Shown here: one piece after another, positions 49,222 to 60,084 of the stretch | Layout of the letters: each line of letters begins with the position of its first letter | How positions within the stretch are numbered: position 1 is the first letter of the stretch | DNA from: Cyclospora cayetanensis | Lineage: Eukaryota; Apicomplexa; Conoidasida; Eucoccidiorida; Eimeriidae | Length of the DNA: 64,000 bases | Reading direction: 5' to 3' | Assembly (NCBI RefSeq): GCF_002999335.1 | Contig: NW_020312081.1 | Span: 124,001 to 188,000, forward strand | Translations under genes and position numbers: made by a program | Notes under the pieces: model-generated | What the model was told of the DNA's origin: nothing | The model's input: only the letters and a program-made list of their open reading frames with translations | The model's database searches: none

Positions 49222-52200
49222 CGCAGCAACAGCAGCAGCCGCAGCAGCAGGAGCCGGAGCACCCGCTGAAGCGTCCACCTCCCACGGGCCTGGCAGCAAC
49301 CCCAAGAAAATCCACCGAAGCGCCGTGCATAGCAGCAACAGCGGCAGCAGACGTAGCAGCAACTGTAGCAACAGCACTGCCAGTGGCAGTAGTACGGGTA
49401 TACTGAGCACCTTCAGCAGCCCTCCAGGGGCCCCCCAGCCGTCCTACTCACAGGCAGCCGCAGAAACTGCCGTGCATTTGCCTCCTCACGTGCATGCAGG
49501 CATGGGTGCAGAAGGCGGTGGGGTCCTTGGGGGCCCCCTAGGCGGATCCTTTTCTGTCGAGAATGCGTCTGCGCGCCTTCCGGAGCGTCACCTGAATAGC
49601 AACCCGAAGAAGCTGGCAGCAGCCTCTGTTGACGCCACTACTGTTGGCGCGAACGGAGCTATTGGCAGCGAGGCGTCTAAAGGGGGAAAGCTATCTGCTA
49701 CGGCAACTGCAGAAGCGGGCTGTGCAGTTCACGGGGGAGAGGAGGAAGAGGAGGAAGAGGAGCGCCTGCACCAACGCCAGCGCTTGGCGAAAGCAGCAGC
49801 AGCTACACAGGCAGCAGCTACACAGGCAGCAGCTACACAGGCAGCAGCTTCTCAAGCAGCAGCTTCCCAAGAGGCTACGCAAGCGGCAGGGGAGGCGCAT
49901 GCGCATCTCGCGGAAACACTTGCGCTAGCAGATTCTATGTGGGCATCCTCTACGCCGCCCCTTCGAGCCATGAGCGCGTCTGCATCTCGAAGCATTTCCC
50001 ACGGCTCTTTGGAAGTTTCTGGCAGTTTCGCAGATCTTCCGGGAAGCCCCCGACGCTGCCTCCGATTTTCTTCCGGCTCCAAGGCTCCGGTGTCTTTTCT
50101 TCGATGCTGCCTCTCCTGGGGAGGCGGCCTGCAGGAGGAAATGGTGCCTGTTGAGGGGTGCGAGCTGCGTCCAGTTCTGCTCATCAAGGATACACGAGGG
50201 GCCCTTGTCAACGACGAAGCCTTGCAGCTCGGAGGGGGCTCTCCCTGTGTCTCGGAGTGGGTTCATCTGGCGGAAGCAGAGCGGCGCTCGTCTTCTGCGG
50301 ATGTCGAAGGGGCAGCAGGAAGCGCACTCCTCGCCTCTGGTGACGCTCCAGGGGGGCCCCCCCCGTACCCTTGCCGTGTTTTGTACAGGTGGCAACGGGG
50401 GCCCCCCCGCGCGGTCTGTGCGCTGCACCCCCACCGCGAGGCGAAGCTCCAGTGCGTGGCTTCTTTGCGCTGCTTTTGCGGCTATCGATGCTTCTCTGCT
50501 GGCATGCAGCAGCTGCGGCGATTCTTCCTCTCGGGGGGCCTCTCCCCCCTTCCCTCGCATCCGAACCCCTGCACGTATGGGGCCCCCTGTCGCCCCTTCA
50601 GCTGGCACGACATCGACGAGGAGCGCGAGACTGACGTGCAGCATTTAGCTCTCTTGACGCAGGCCGGCCTTGTGGATGTTGTGGATCCGCGCGGGCTCGC
50701 CGGGGGGGGGGCCCCTCGGGGGGCCCCCAAGGGAGCGCCCTCGAAGGGGATCGCGGGTTCGGAGCAGCCTTGGCACGAGTTCTCGACGGGCAAAGTCATT
50801 CCCGTCTCGGCGCCTCCTTCGGCGGTACACGAGGAGGACGAGGAGGGGGAGGTGGAGGAAGAATGGGGGGCCCCCCGGGGGCCCCCCCCCCGGCAGTCGC
50901 ATGCGAAGGGCTGGTCTGTAGTGAGCTACGAGAAGAATTATGCCCCCGAACCGGGAGACGCCGGGCACCAGCTTCAGTTTGAGGCCCTTATTGTCACCGA
51001 TGAGGTGCTGCTTGAGTTTGAGCTGGCGCAGCGGCAGCAGCGGCTACGAGCGAAGGGGAGAGCGCCAAGGCATCACTCGCAGCCAGGGGAGGGGGCTCCA
51101 GACGAGCAGACAGACGACGGGGAGGCTGATTTTGGGAGACTCAGTATTTTCGACTGGGCTCCACGAGACAGCAGCTTCTACCGATGCATTCGGACGGCTT
51201 TCTGCCTCCCCAAGGTAGGGGCCCCCAAGCCTAGAAGACGGTGGCTTATGCCGCCTTCTTCTAGGCATCATCCACGACCCATCGGAGAGGGGCCTCTCGA
51301 GAGGATGCGCTCCAGGCAGTTTCTGAGTAAGGGGCCCCTTCCCAGGAGTCTTCTTCCCAAGCTGGACGATATCGTGCAGGGCATGCTGTGCGAGGGCATG
51401 AATCCTGCAGCCTTTCCTTGGCTGCGCTCCAGCAGGGGGCCCCCTCAAGGCTGCCTGCCAGGCGAAGAATTGGGGGGCACTTGTCAGGGGCCCCTTGCCG
51501 CCACTCTGTCGGGGGGGAGACGACAACAACCTTTCGGATGGAGCACAAGAGGGGGGGGGGAGAGCAACTCCTCAGGCCTCTCCGCTCCCTCGGCTGCTGC
51601 CAGCTCAAGCCTGCGAAGGGGCCTTTTTTCGCCGCATCTGATGCCTCCCTTCGACGTTGGAGATTCCCCCTTCCCGGCTGCAGACTTCGGGGAGGGGCTC
51701 TTGGGGGCCCCCCAAGGGGGGGGGGCCCCTGAGGCTCCCGGGGGGTGCCCAGCAGCTGCGGCAGACTACGGAGACTTTCTGCCGCCCCTCGGCAGCAGCG
51801 GCAGCAGCAGTCTAAGGGTGAGCATTATGAGCTGGAACGTCTTAGCCGAGCTGTACAGCACAGTGGCTGCCTTTCCGCATTGTGAAGCCTACGCCCTCAG
51901 TTGGCCGTACAGAAAACAGAGGATCATTCAAGAGATTCTGACACACAAGCCGGATATTGTGTGTCTTCAGGTAAGAGCAGATCGGGAGTATGAGGGGCAT
52001 GTATGAGTCCACCAAGCGGTGGTTTTTGTTGGAAGGAGGGAGGGAAGGAAGGGAGAGAGAGAGGGAAGGAAGGAAGAGAGAGAGAGAGAGAGAGGGGGAA
52101 GGAAGGGAGAGAGAGAGAGAGAGGGGGAAGGGAGGGAGAGAGAGAGAGAGGGAAGGAAGGGAGAGAGAGAGAGAGGGAAGGAAGGAAGAGAGAGAGAGGG

Positions 52201-54160
52201 ATCGAAGAGGGGGATGGCAGGAGAGGTTTTTTTTTTTTTCTCCTTTTCCTCTTCCCAGCACGGCGTTTTTTCTACGGCTGACGATCGGTTTTGGAGGGGT
52301 TGTGTTTGATGTGCGTAGGAGGTGGAGCGGGAGCATTACGAGGACTTCTTTCTGCCACAACTGGCTGCGGAAGGGTATGCTGGGGTCTATAAGCAGAAGA
52401 CTGCCGAGATTTTTGCTGCCAGCAGCAGCAGCCAGAGAGGGGGAGGGCGGTTCACGATGGATGGATGCGCCTCATTCTATTTGATGCACAAGTACAGACT
52501 GATTGACTCTGCGGCTCTGGAATTCTCTGCTCTGGCGAAAGCTGCCTATACACCCCAGCAGCAGCAGCAACAGCGACAGCAACAGCAGCAGCGGCAGCAG
52601 ATGCTGCTGCCCAACCAGCAGCAGCTCAGCACTCCAGCCCGCGGCAAAGATGGACCTCCTAAACGGCTGCTGAAAGACAACATCGCCCTCTTGCTGCTTT
52701 TCGAGCTGAAGACGGATGCCACTGCGCACTCCCAAGAATCGCAGGAGCAGCGACCAGAGCAGTCGCATGGCGGATCAGAACTGCAACGAGAGCCAAAACT
52801 TTTGCTTTTGGCCAACACTCACGTTGCTGCGAATCCGGATTCGAATGACGTGAAGATCTGGCAAACCCAGACGCTTCTCGGGTAGGGGGGAGGAGGGGGA
52901 TGTGGTGCTGTCTTTGCCACACAGTGTATTACTGCGCACTCCTTTCAAGCAGAAAAGGCCTTTGCTTTTTGGGTTTTCTCAAGAGCGACTTGGCTGTGTG
53001 TAATGTTGCTCCTTCGGTCTGCTGCGGTTGGCCTCCTTAGCCTTCAACCCCCCGCCGTTGCCTGCTGTTTTCTTGCTGTTTTCTTCGGCACTGCTCTCTG
53101 CACGCCTCCGCCGTGCATGCGTGATTCTAATGAGCGCCCTCTTTCTGTTTGTCTTTTTGTAGAGCGCTCGACAGCTACTTAAGCTGCTTTCCTTCACGGC
53201 CGCCTGCCCTCCTCCTGTGTGGAGATTTCAACAGCTCTCCAGACTCCGCGGTGTACAGACTCCTACTCACGGGTGCATGCGATGAGCAGCATCAGGATTT
53301 CGCCGCGGACGCCAATGGAATCCTCCGGGATTGCCACATTGGGCATTCGCTAATGCTCTCATCGGCGTATGCGCTGGTAGGCGCGTTGCGAACGGCGTTG
53401 CGGGCAAACGAAAGATGGGGGTCTGTGTTGGAGAGGGGGTTCTGTTTCGGAGGCTGCCGGTTTGTTGCGAAGGGCCTCCCTCTCTGCAGTTTTCCGGCTC
53501 ACAACGTTCGCATGGGGTAGATGAGGATGTGCTGGGGGTTTGCCGTGTTCGCTTGTAGGGGAAGGCTCTGCGGGAAAATCTGGATCCGTACGACTTTGAA
53601 GTGTCGCAACAGTGTGAACCGCCCTTCACGAATTATACTGGCAACTTTACGGGCTGCTTGGACTACATATTCTTTTCCGCGTCCGAGCTTCGACTTGCTG
53701 CTCTCATGGAGCCAGTCTCGGAAACTCAGCTCTTCATGGTACGTACGTTAGGGGCAGAAGCTTGGGCTACGGATAAGTCTGAAGAGAGTCGTGAATACTG
53801 AAGGTTCGGAGTGGTGGAGAGCTGGCTCGGTGGCTACTTTGGGGAATGCACAGGCCTTAGTTGTCTGCACCGACTGCTGCAGTTCCGCGTCGCCCTTACG
53901 TTCCCCTTGAATTGTTCTCTGTCGGCTTCTTTCGTTGACGCTTCCTAGCTGCTGGGCTGCACAGACAGGAGACGCGATGCCGCGCGGTGCTTGCGGTGTT
54001 GCTGCAGGAGGCAGAAACGCTGCATCTACGAAGTGCTGCACTGCCATCACCCTTACGGCCCTCTGACCACGTCCCATTGATTGCGGAATTCGACTGGATC
54101 GAGGATCCTCTAACTGCGAATCCTCTTCAATCATCAACCCCTCTAGACGTGATTCACTAG
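49154..54160 (+). CDS. CCR4: CCR4-type poly(A) deadenylase (EEP nuclease)
   Basis: CCR4 enzymes shorten mRNA poly(A) tails as part of CCR4-NOT. Five exons join in phase from the chosen ATG: 49154-51970, 52319-52881, 53163-53376, 53559-53738, 54008-54160 (3927 bp, 1308 residues). The C-terminal 415 residues form the endonuclease/exonuclease/phosphatase fold with all signature motifs: MSWNVLAELY (Asn895), VCLQEVE (Glu940), MDGCASFY, LLLANTHVAANPD, LLCGDFNSSPDS (Asp1148, Asn1150), NYTGNFTGCLDYIFFS and RPSDHVPL (Asp1278, His1279). The first 890 residues are Ala/Gln/Gly/Pro-rich low complexity, with Gln10 near the start and no leucine-rich repeats. They contain a less repetitive island (about residues 360-480) with several Cys. 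The open frame extends to 49097 without an ATG. The true start could be in an upstream exon. CCR4 rather than nocturnin or angel is inferred from the motif set. Confidence 0.88.
49190..49219. repeat. (CAG)10 coding for Gln10 in CCR4 exon 1
   Basis: Ten CAG units near the N-terminus of the CCR4 protein are followed by GCA-coded Ala runs. A second Gln cluster lies at about 52556-52626. Confidence 0.9.
52036..52218. repeat. Polypurine GA/GGAA tract in CCR4 intron 1
   Basis: About 180 bp are almost purely purine on the plus strand, built from GAGAGA and GGAAGGAA units, followed by a T-run and pyrimidine tract before the exon 2 acceptor. Confidence 0.9.
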
Positions 54161-54502
54161 AGCCCTAATGTAGTAAGTAGCGAACCCGAACCCCTGCAGC
54201 ACACAGACGCCGCTGCCCGCCCATCTGCCGCGTAAAGTGGCAGCATGTGACTGAAATGATTTTTTTCCTGTTTTTCTCGCAAATTTAACTGTCGGATGTG
54301 TGGATCCTTTGAACTTGTGCACTGGCACCGTCTCTGGGCTGCTCAAACACGCGGCTTGCCGCTCGTGGGCGGTGGACCGACTCCCCCTATCGATCCGAAT
54401 AAAAACTAGAGCCAGATCCCGCAAAAAGCGCTTAGGAAACGTGCGTCGGATCATGGCAAACGAAACCGCGCTAGCACAGAGTCTGACTTCTAGTCTCCCT
54501 TC
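54161..54502. other. Convergent intergenic spacer
   Basis: This 342 bp spacer separates the CCR4 and ADAT2 stop codons and must hold both 3' ends. I see no defined element. Confidence 0.55.
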
Positions 54503-55552
54503 TTACAGCCAGTCATGACGAGGAAGAGCAGCTCCCTCCTCCCCCCCGCAACCGGCTGCACCTTCTGCAGCGGATTCAATCGGCCGCTTCCTTTTGCATT
54601 CCGGGGCATTGGGATTTCCCCTGGCGTAAAATCTTCTGAGGAGCTCAATTGCCTCGCTTTTTAAGATCCCTCCCTTGCACAGGAGGGGCGGGACGGCCTC
54701 CCTGCCCGCATCGCCGTGCTGGCCGCTCGTTAGGGAGCAGCTCGCGGGGAAGTTATGGATATTGAGGACTGTGCCACACCCCCCAAACCTGCTGTTCATA
54801 CACCCAAAGTAGACGCGCGAGATACCGCACAGGCGAATCGCCCAGGCACACATGACGCACGGCTCACACGTTACGTACAGATGGAGGGAAGACAGCTCCG
54901 GGCTTTGTGCAAGACTACGCTTGCTGCTGCTCGCCTCCTCGCTACAGCAGCTACTGCTGCCGCCGTTTCCTGCCACATTTGGGCTCGACAGCGTCGCAGA
55001 CACAGAAAGGGGGCCGTCACCTGGGAGGTTTCTCTCTGCCGCGCTCCTTAAAAAGTCATCTATTGCCTCGAATTCGCAGTGCCGCGTCGCATTCCTCTTT
55101 TCATTTGTTTTGTTTCGGCCCCTCCCAACAACTCGAAGCGTCAATGGGCAGACCAGCACACAGCCTACTGGTACCTCGCCCTCGGCAGCCGCCGCAGCGG
55201 CCTCTTTTAGTGCTTCCCGCATAAACGCGACTTCGTCGTAGGCCTAGAAACGCAAAGCCAATACACGAGAACCACACGCAAATATTGGCAGCAACAGCTA
55301 GTATGGCAGAGGAAGGGAAAAACCGCAATATGAGGAATCTCGCGAGGGAGTGGATGCCTCGAAGACCAGCAGGCCCTTAAATTAGCAGCAGACTATGTGT
55401 AATGCAGAAAAAGCCGGAATTCCCCGGTTCGATGCCATCACCTCCAGGTGGTTCCTAGCGAAGAAGCTGACCTGTTGCTCCCGCCTTTCTGTCATCTGGT
55501 CTTCCTTCAATGTGTGAACTGCACTCCCGAACGCTTCCGGCTTGGCTGACAT
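54503..55552 (-). CDS. ADAT2: tRNA-specific adenosine deaminase subunit ADAT2/Tad2
   Basis: ADAT2 is the catalytic subunit that, with ADAT3, converts A34 to inosine in tRNA anticodons. Two exons join in phase: 55552-55472 and 55243-54503 (822 bp, 273 residues; human 191). The ATG at 55552 is the first in the frame. The deaminase fold shows GEVPVGCVLV, GRGRNKTNEKRNATRH with zinc ligand His82 and catalytic Glu84 (HCE, where HAE is usual), then PCVMC with zinc ligands Cys156 and Cys159. RFGGCGTVLNI and FYARGNPNAP are ADAT2-specific. A Ser/Ala-rich insertion of about 45 residues (95-142) separates the two zinc motifs, and the tail is basic, then Gly/Glu-rich. The partner ADAT3 is not in the window. 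Confidence 0.93.
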
Positions 55553-55884
55553 GAGCGCCCCTGTCCGTTCCAAGACGCCCTCCCAGTGCGTGTTTCGGCA
55601 CGACGCTTTGCTTATCTGGCTACTGCTGAAGGTTCGCCTTTATGTGTGCTCGTATCTCTGCCCGGCATATGCTCCCTAAGAGTCCGCCGAGTCGCGTCTT
55701 TTCTTGCTGCCTCGCTTGCAGCCCCCACCAACCACCGCCCCCACTCTTGATCCAGGAAGATACCACGAAGATACTGCGTTTCAGGGTCGACTTCCTTCTC
55801 CTCCTGTATATTCTCGGCTCAACAGGAGCATGCAGCACCGGCTATGCAACACGTGCGCGTTCTTGAGTGTGACTGCGTCAATGT

Positions 55885-58272
55885 TCAGAGCTCTTTTAAT
55901 TCAGCGTCGAGACGGCTGAAAGCGAATTCCTGTCCGCCGACCTGCGGGCAGTCGAAGCAGCAAGACACCCCAAACCCCTTTACACGTAGCCCTGTATGCA
56001 CCCATGGAGGGCGGCAACATTGAGTGACATACGAAGACTCCCACACATTCCAGAGAGAAAAACGCCATGAGAAAAGACGCGAGTGACTCTGCCCCGTTGC
56101 AGGGGTGGTGGTTGTGTGGAGCATCCGCTTAAAATGCATGCGGACATGCGTCTGCTCCAAAGTTGCATGAAGACAGCGCATGCATAGCTCATGACTAGGA
56201 TACGAAATCAAAGAACACATGTAGCAGCCATCCACAGCGCCGGAAAAACTAGGTTGCCCGGAGCATGCAGATTTCGCCGCCCCCTAACTTGCATGAAGAC
56301 AGCAGTATGTTTCTTCATGCATTTTAAAAGAGCTCCAAAAAAGGCTAGAGCAGGACATAAACAAACGGCTATACCTTAATGATGCCGTCCCTAATAATGA
56401 TGCCCCATGTGGCGCTGCGCTCCATGGAAAGCGGGCGAGAGGAGTCGGCTGGTCGCGAAACCTGAAGCGCTCATCATGAAGCACCCGAGAGCAGCTAAGC
56501 TTCCAGAGCGTTGGCCTCAAGCGCAGTGTGCGCAGGCACGTTTCTAAGTAAAAAGATGGAATTCTCGGTGCACTAGAGTGTAGTTGCCTCATGGCATTTA
56601 GCGTTTCGGGGCTTTGTGGCGTGCAGGGCGTAGAGTCTGCAGCACATGGAGCCTATAGCTCGTTCTTCTTCAACGACTCTCGCCTCATTAGGAAGCCTGT
56701 GGCGTGTAAGATGGGCACCTTATCAAAATGGCCAATAATTTTGTCTGGTGCGTCTGCTTCTGGGATAAGTTCAGTAAGATCTGAGAGCGGAGGTGGCGCC
56801 AGCCGGTTCTCTGAGAGGAAGGCGACTTCTTCCGCAGAAAGACCAACTCTTCCCGCTAAACAATCTCCTTCTGGTCCTAGCTTGTCCACATTCGCGCCCT
56901 CAAACTCGTCTACACATACAAAAATGCAGATTCGCTTCCGTAGCCGGCTGTGTCACTCATGCTCACCCCAGAAGGGAGAAGAGGGGGGCGATGATCTGTG
57001 GACAGCGCCTCCCGGAAACAGCCAACCGGGTAAGCTAGCCAGGTTCAAACCCTTAAAAACTCCTAAGCCAGTACAAACAGCGAACTGCTAAAATAGCAGA
57101 GAAAATGGAAGAAAAGAAGCAAAACCGCTTACCGTCTGATCCTCCGGTACTTGAGCGCCTTCTCTTTCTGCTTGGACTGCAAGAGACACCTCCAGCCCAC
57201 ACAGTTCACGAGCAACTAGACTCCCTAAAGACACCAAGCCTACTGTACCTACCCGTGCTACGGCTCCCATGCGGCTACAACCATGCATTTTTACGAACCT
57301 CTCTTCGTCAAAAGCGTGATCAGAGAGGAGCGCCAGAGGCCTTCCATCCGCCTGAAGGATTTCAACAAAAACACCGGCGCAAACGGAAACAAGTGCGCCT
57401 CGATAGCATGCAAGCATAACGCTCTGTACAGTTGATTACTCAGCGCTCTTATGGCAAAAAGCCCTCTTCGTTTTCCCTGCTTATGAGCTGACTGCATGTG
57501 CCCCTTTGCAAGTCCGAGCATTCAGAATGGACGGGTGCATGCCAAAGGGAGGGGCTGCATCATGAAACATACTTCTGGAAACGCAAGCGTCTGGTTCCGA
57601 AGACGCTCAACAGTACCCTCCCTCCACACCTGAAGTGACACCAGAGCCGTGAACCTGATTAAATGAATATTCCGCTTCCGCAATGCTGCAAGGCTGGCTA
57701 ATCCGCAGTCCAAACGCCTGTACCCACCCGCTTCCTTGTGCGCTTTTGGGGTTGCCTCACTCTTATAAATTTTTCCTTGATCTCCTTTGGCAGCGAAATG
57801 GACGGCTCTACCTCAATACGGGAGGCAAAGTCTGCGCGTTTAGAGCAAGGCATGTACACCCCAGTGGGTGGGTGTCGTGGAAGGCACAAAAATACACCGC
57901 CATGAAGTTTATCCACAAAGAATTCACAAAATCGGCGACGCGATTAATAGAAGGCCTCTTATGCTGCAAGGCTGTCTGCTCCCCACCCCTTTCAATCTGC
58001 ATCCATGCAAGCTCTTTTTAATTATGGTACTCTTCGCCTTTGATGCACACGAAGCACGGCTGCCCGATGCAGCACCGCGTGGTGTATACACGGCTCTGCC
58101 CTTGTTGTTCGGCTGCTTAGGATGAAGCAAGAAGACGCGCATCCAGGAGATAGAGCATTGAAGTAGCTAAAAGGGCTTTTATGGCGTAGGGTGTGGGAGT
58201 TGGCATACGCTCGATGAGTCGCTCGCAAATCAGTTGAACTTCAGGCTTCGGATCGGTGGGCTGAGGCATCAT
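55885..58272 (-). CDS. Unidentified 212-residue protein, eight small exons
   Basis: I do not recognise the family. Eight exons chain in phase: 58272-58137, 57831-57761, 57629-57573, 57351-57295, 57176-57133, 56848-56719, 56461-56375, 55941-55885 (639 bp). The opening is MMPQPTDPKPEVQLICERL with a mildly hydrophobic helix (AIKALLATSMLYLLDA). Next come RIEVEPSISLPKEIKEKFIR, a basic stretch (SKQKEKALKYRRIRR), SAEEVAFLSENRLAPPPL and the C-terminus GIIIRDGIIK plus VGGQEFAFSRLDAELKEL. Composition is non-repetitive and lacks the CAG tracts of its neighbours, which suggests a conserved small protein, possibly organellar. The start of exon 6 (AAG acceptor) is the weakest border and could lie further upstream. 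The gene is divergent from UFM1, with 449 bp between. Confidence 0.6.
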
Positions 58273-58721
58273 CTGCCTCCTTCGCCGGTGATGGATTGCA
58301 CCGAGGTCAAGAGAGAGCAAGAGGAAGCGCGTACGAAGCAATTGAGAGAGGAACGGAAGAAGAGGATCAGGTCGCTTCCTAGAGCACAGCGGGAGGCTTA
58401 GCCCGACAATGCCGCATCTACAGATCAGAAAGCGGCATCCGACGAACGAAAAGACACAAGCATTTTAAAGAAGGAATGAACACACACAGAGCCGAATGAA
58501 CACTATGCATGCAGTGGAAGCCCAACTGTCACAAGCCCTGTAGCCACAGGGGCTTCAGTACCTTGAGAGGGCCCCCGTAGCAGCCGAATTCAAGCGTCTT
58601 CTTCCTCCGTTTCCTTTACTAGATCTCTGCGCATTCCAGGAATAAAGCATAGAGAAACACCGTTTCCGCCTTCTGCTATTGCATACAAACCTGCGACTCC
58701 CTGTCGCCTGGGGTACCGACA
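58273..58721. promoter_or_regulatory. Divergent promoter region of UFM1 and the 55885-58272 gene
   Basis: This 449 bp lies between two start codons pointing away from each other and probably carries both promoters. This is inferred from position only, as no element is recognised. Confidence 0.4.
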
Positions 58722-59532
58722 ATGTCTGAGAAAGGGTATTGCTACTTGCGCTATTCAGCCTTCCCCCCTTTTAACCCTCCGCTTCCCCCCTAAAAGCAGT
58801 AGTAAGATATCATTCTCTCTTTGGGGTCATGCGATTTGCTGAGGTTATTGCGTTCTACAGTCCTTTCAGGCGTGCTCCCTTCTCTTGATCGCTTGTCTTG
58901 TGGTCTGTCTGCGTGAAGGGGTAAAGTCACCTTCAAGATCACCCTAGCCTCAGATAGCAGGCAGCCGTTTAAAGTCCTCTGCGTGCCCGACGCTACGCCC
59001 TTCTCTGCTGTCATCAAATTCGCAGCAGAAGAGGTGAGGAAGCACCTTCTCGACACCTTGCCCAACGGACGGGTGGTCTCCCCCACAATTATTCGCACCT
59101 ATTCGTGACAACCTTCCCTTACTTGATATCGCATGCACGGACATGTGCCTCGTGCTCACGCGCGTAGAAGCGAAGACACGGGAATGCCCCTAACGAGACA
59201 TACACATGACCCATTCTGATGGCAGAATCGTATACGACGTAAAATTAGGAATTCAGATAGATGACATTTTCTGTATCAGCGAATACAGCTAAGACCGTCC
59301 ATAGAGGACGCTGATCTGGTGTCTCTGCTTTCGCCTCTATCCCCGCCTGCACTTCCTGTGCTGTGCCCCACTATCTTGTCTCTCCCAGTTCAAGGTCAGC
59401 GCCGCCACTTGTGCGTGCATAACGAACGACGGGGTCGGCATCAACCCCCAACAAACTGCAGGCATCATCTTCTTGAAGCACGGAGGAGAGTTGCGGCTCA
59501 TTCCCAGAGACCGCGTGGGAGCCACGCTCTAA
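58722..59532 (+). CDS. UFM1: Ubiquitin-fold modifier 1 (UFM1)
   Basis: UFM1 is a ubiquitin-like modifier conjugated to ER-bound ribosomes and other targets through UBA5, UFC1 and the UFL1 complex. Three exons join in phase: 58722-58735, 58919-59033, 59389-59532 (273 bp, 90 residues; human 85). Residues 8-90 match the human protein almost throughout: [36 protein letters not shown], then [32 protein letters not shown]. The conjugating Gly is followed by ATL, where human has SC, so processing by a UFSP protease would still be required. Exon 1 is a 14-bp micro-exon coding for MSEK and part of the next codon. It was chosen because its GG|GTATTG donor gives the needed phase. The frame just before exon 2 has a stop, so an upstream exon must exist. 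Confidence 0.93.
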
Positions 59533-60084
59533 AGTTTGGCGGCGTGGCGTGTTAGTACACGCCGCAGTCGCGGTTTAGGGTTATTAAGTGTTTTGCTGCA
59601 CTGGTTGAGGTTGTCTGAGGGGGCGAACTGCTTTTGCATGGTTTGACCCTCTCCCCAACTCCGGCTAGCCGCTTCGGAGGGCGTCTAGACAGCGCAAACC
59701 GTGATCTAGAGAATGGTAGCGTAAAACTGAATTAAGGGGGGGAGACTCTGAATTAGTCGTGGTGCAACCCTTTGGGGGCGTAACTCGTGTCTCTTGAGCT
59801 GTTGAAGGCGTATCTATCCTTCCATTGCTGCACTCCGGACCCTAGCGAGCAGCATCAGTCTCAGTGGCTTCCGCTTTCCCGACTCGGCGCATGCTTAATA
59901 ACGTGATGCCTTCAATGTGAGGTTTCGATAGATGTAGACCAAAAAATGCGGAGTAAATCACAAAATCATTCACACATACAGCGCACATTGCGACTCTTCG
60001 GGCCCTAGGCACCCTTTCTCCCAGTGGTTCGGGATGAAGTCGCATGCCGTTCAGTTCAGCTTTGAACTTTGTTGTATACGCTGT
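59533..60084. other. Convergent intergenic spacer
   Basis: No gene or repeat is recognised between the UFM1 stop and the next convergent gene. Confidence 0.5.

Noticed and set aside
52003..52309. Glu/Arg/Gly-rich frames of 90-165 codons
   Set aside because: They translate the purine tract in CCR4 intron 1, and the splice from VCLQ to EVE across it restores the catalytic motif.
57036..57050. GGTTCAAACCC resembling a tRNA B box
   Set aside because: The flanks do not pair into a T stem and no A box or acceptor stem is present. It also lies in an intron of the 55885-58272 gene.
59568..59578. TTTAGGGTT, one telomere-like heptamer
   Set aside because: It occurs as a single copy, with no tandem array here or elsewhere in the window, so it is expected by chance.
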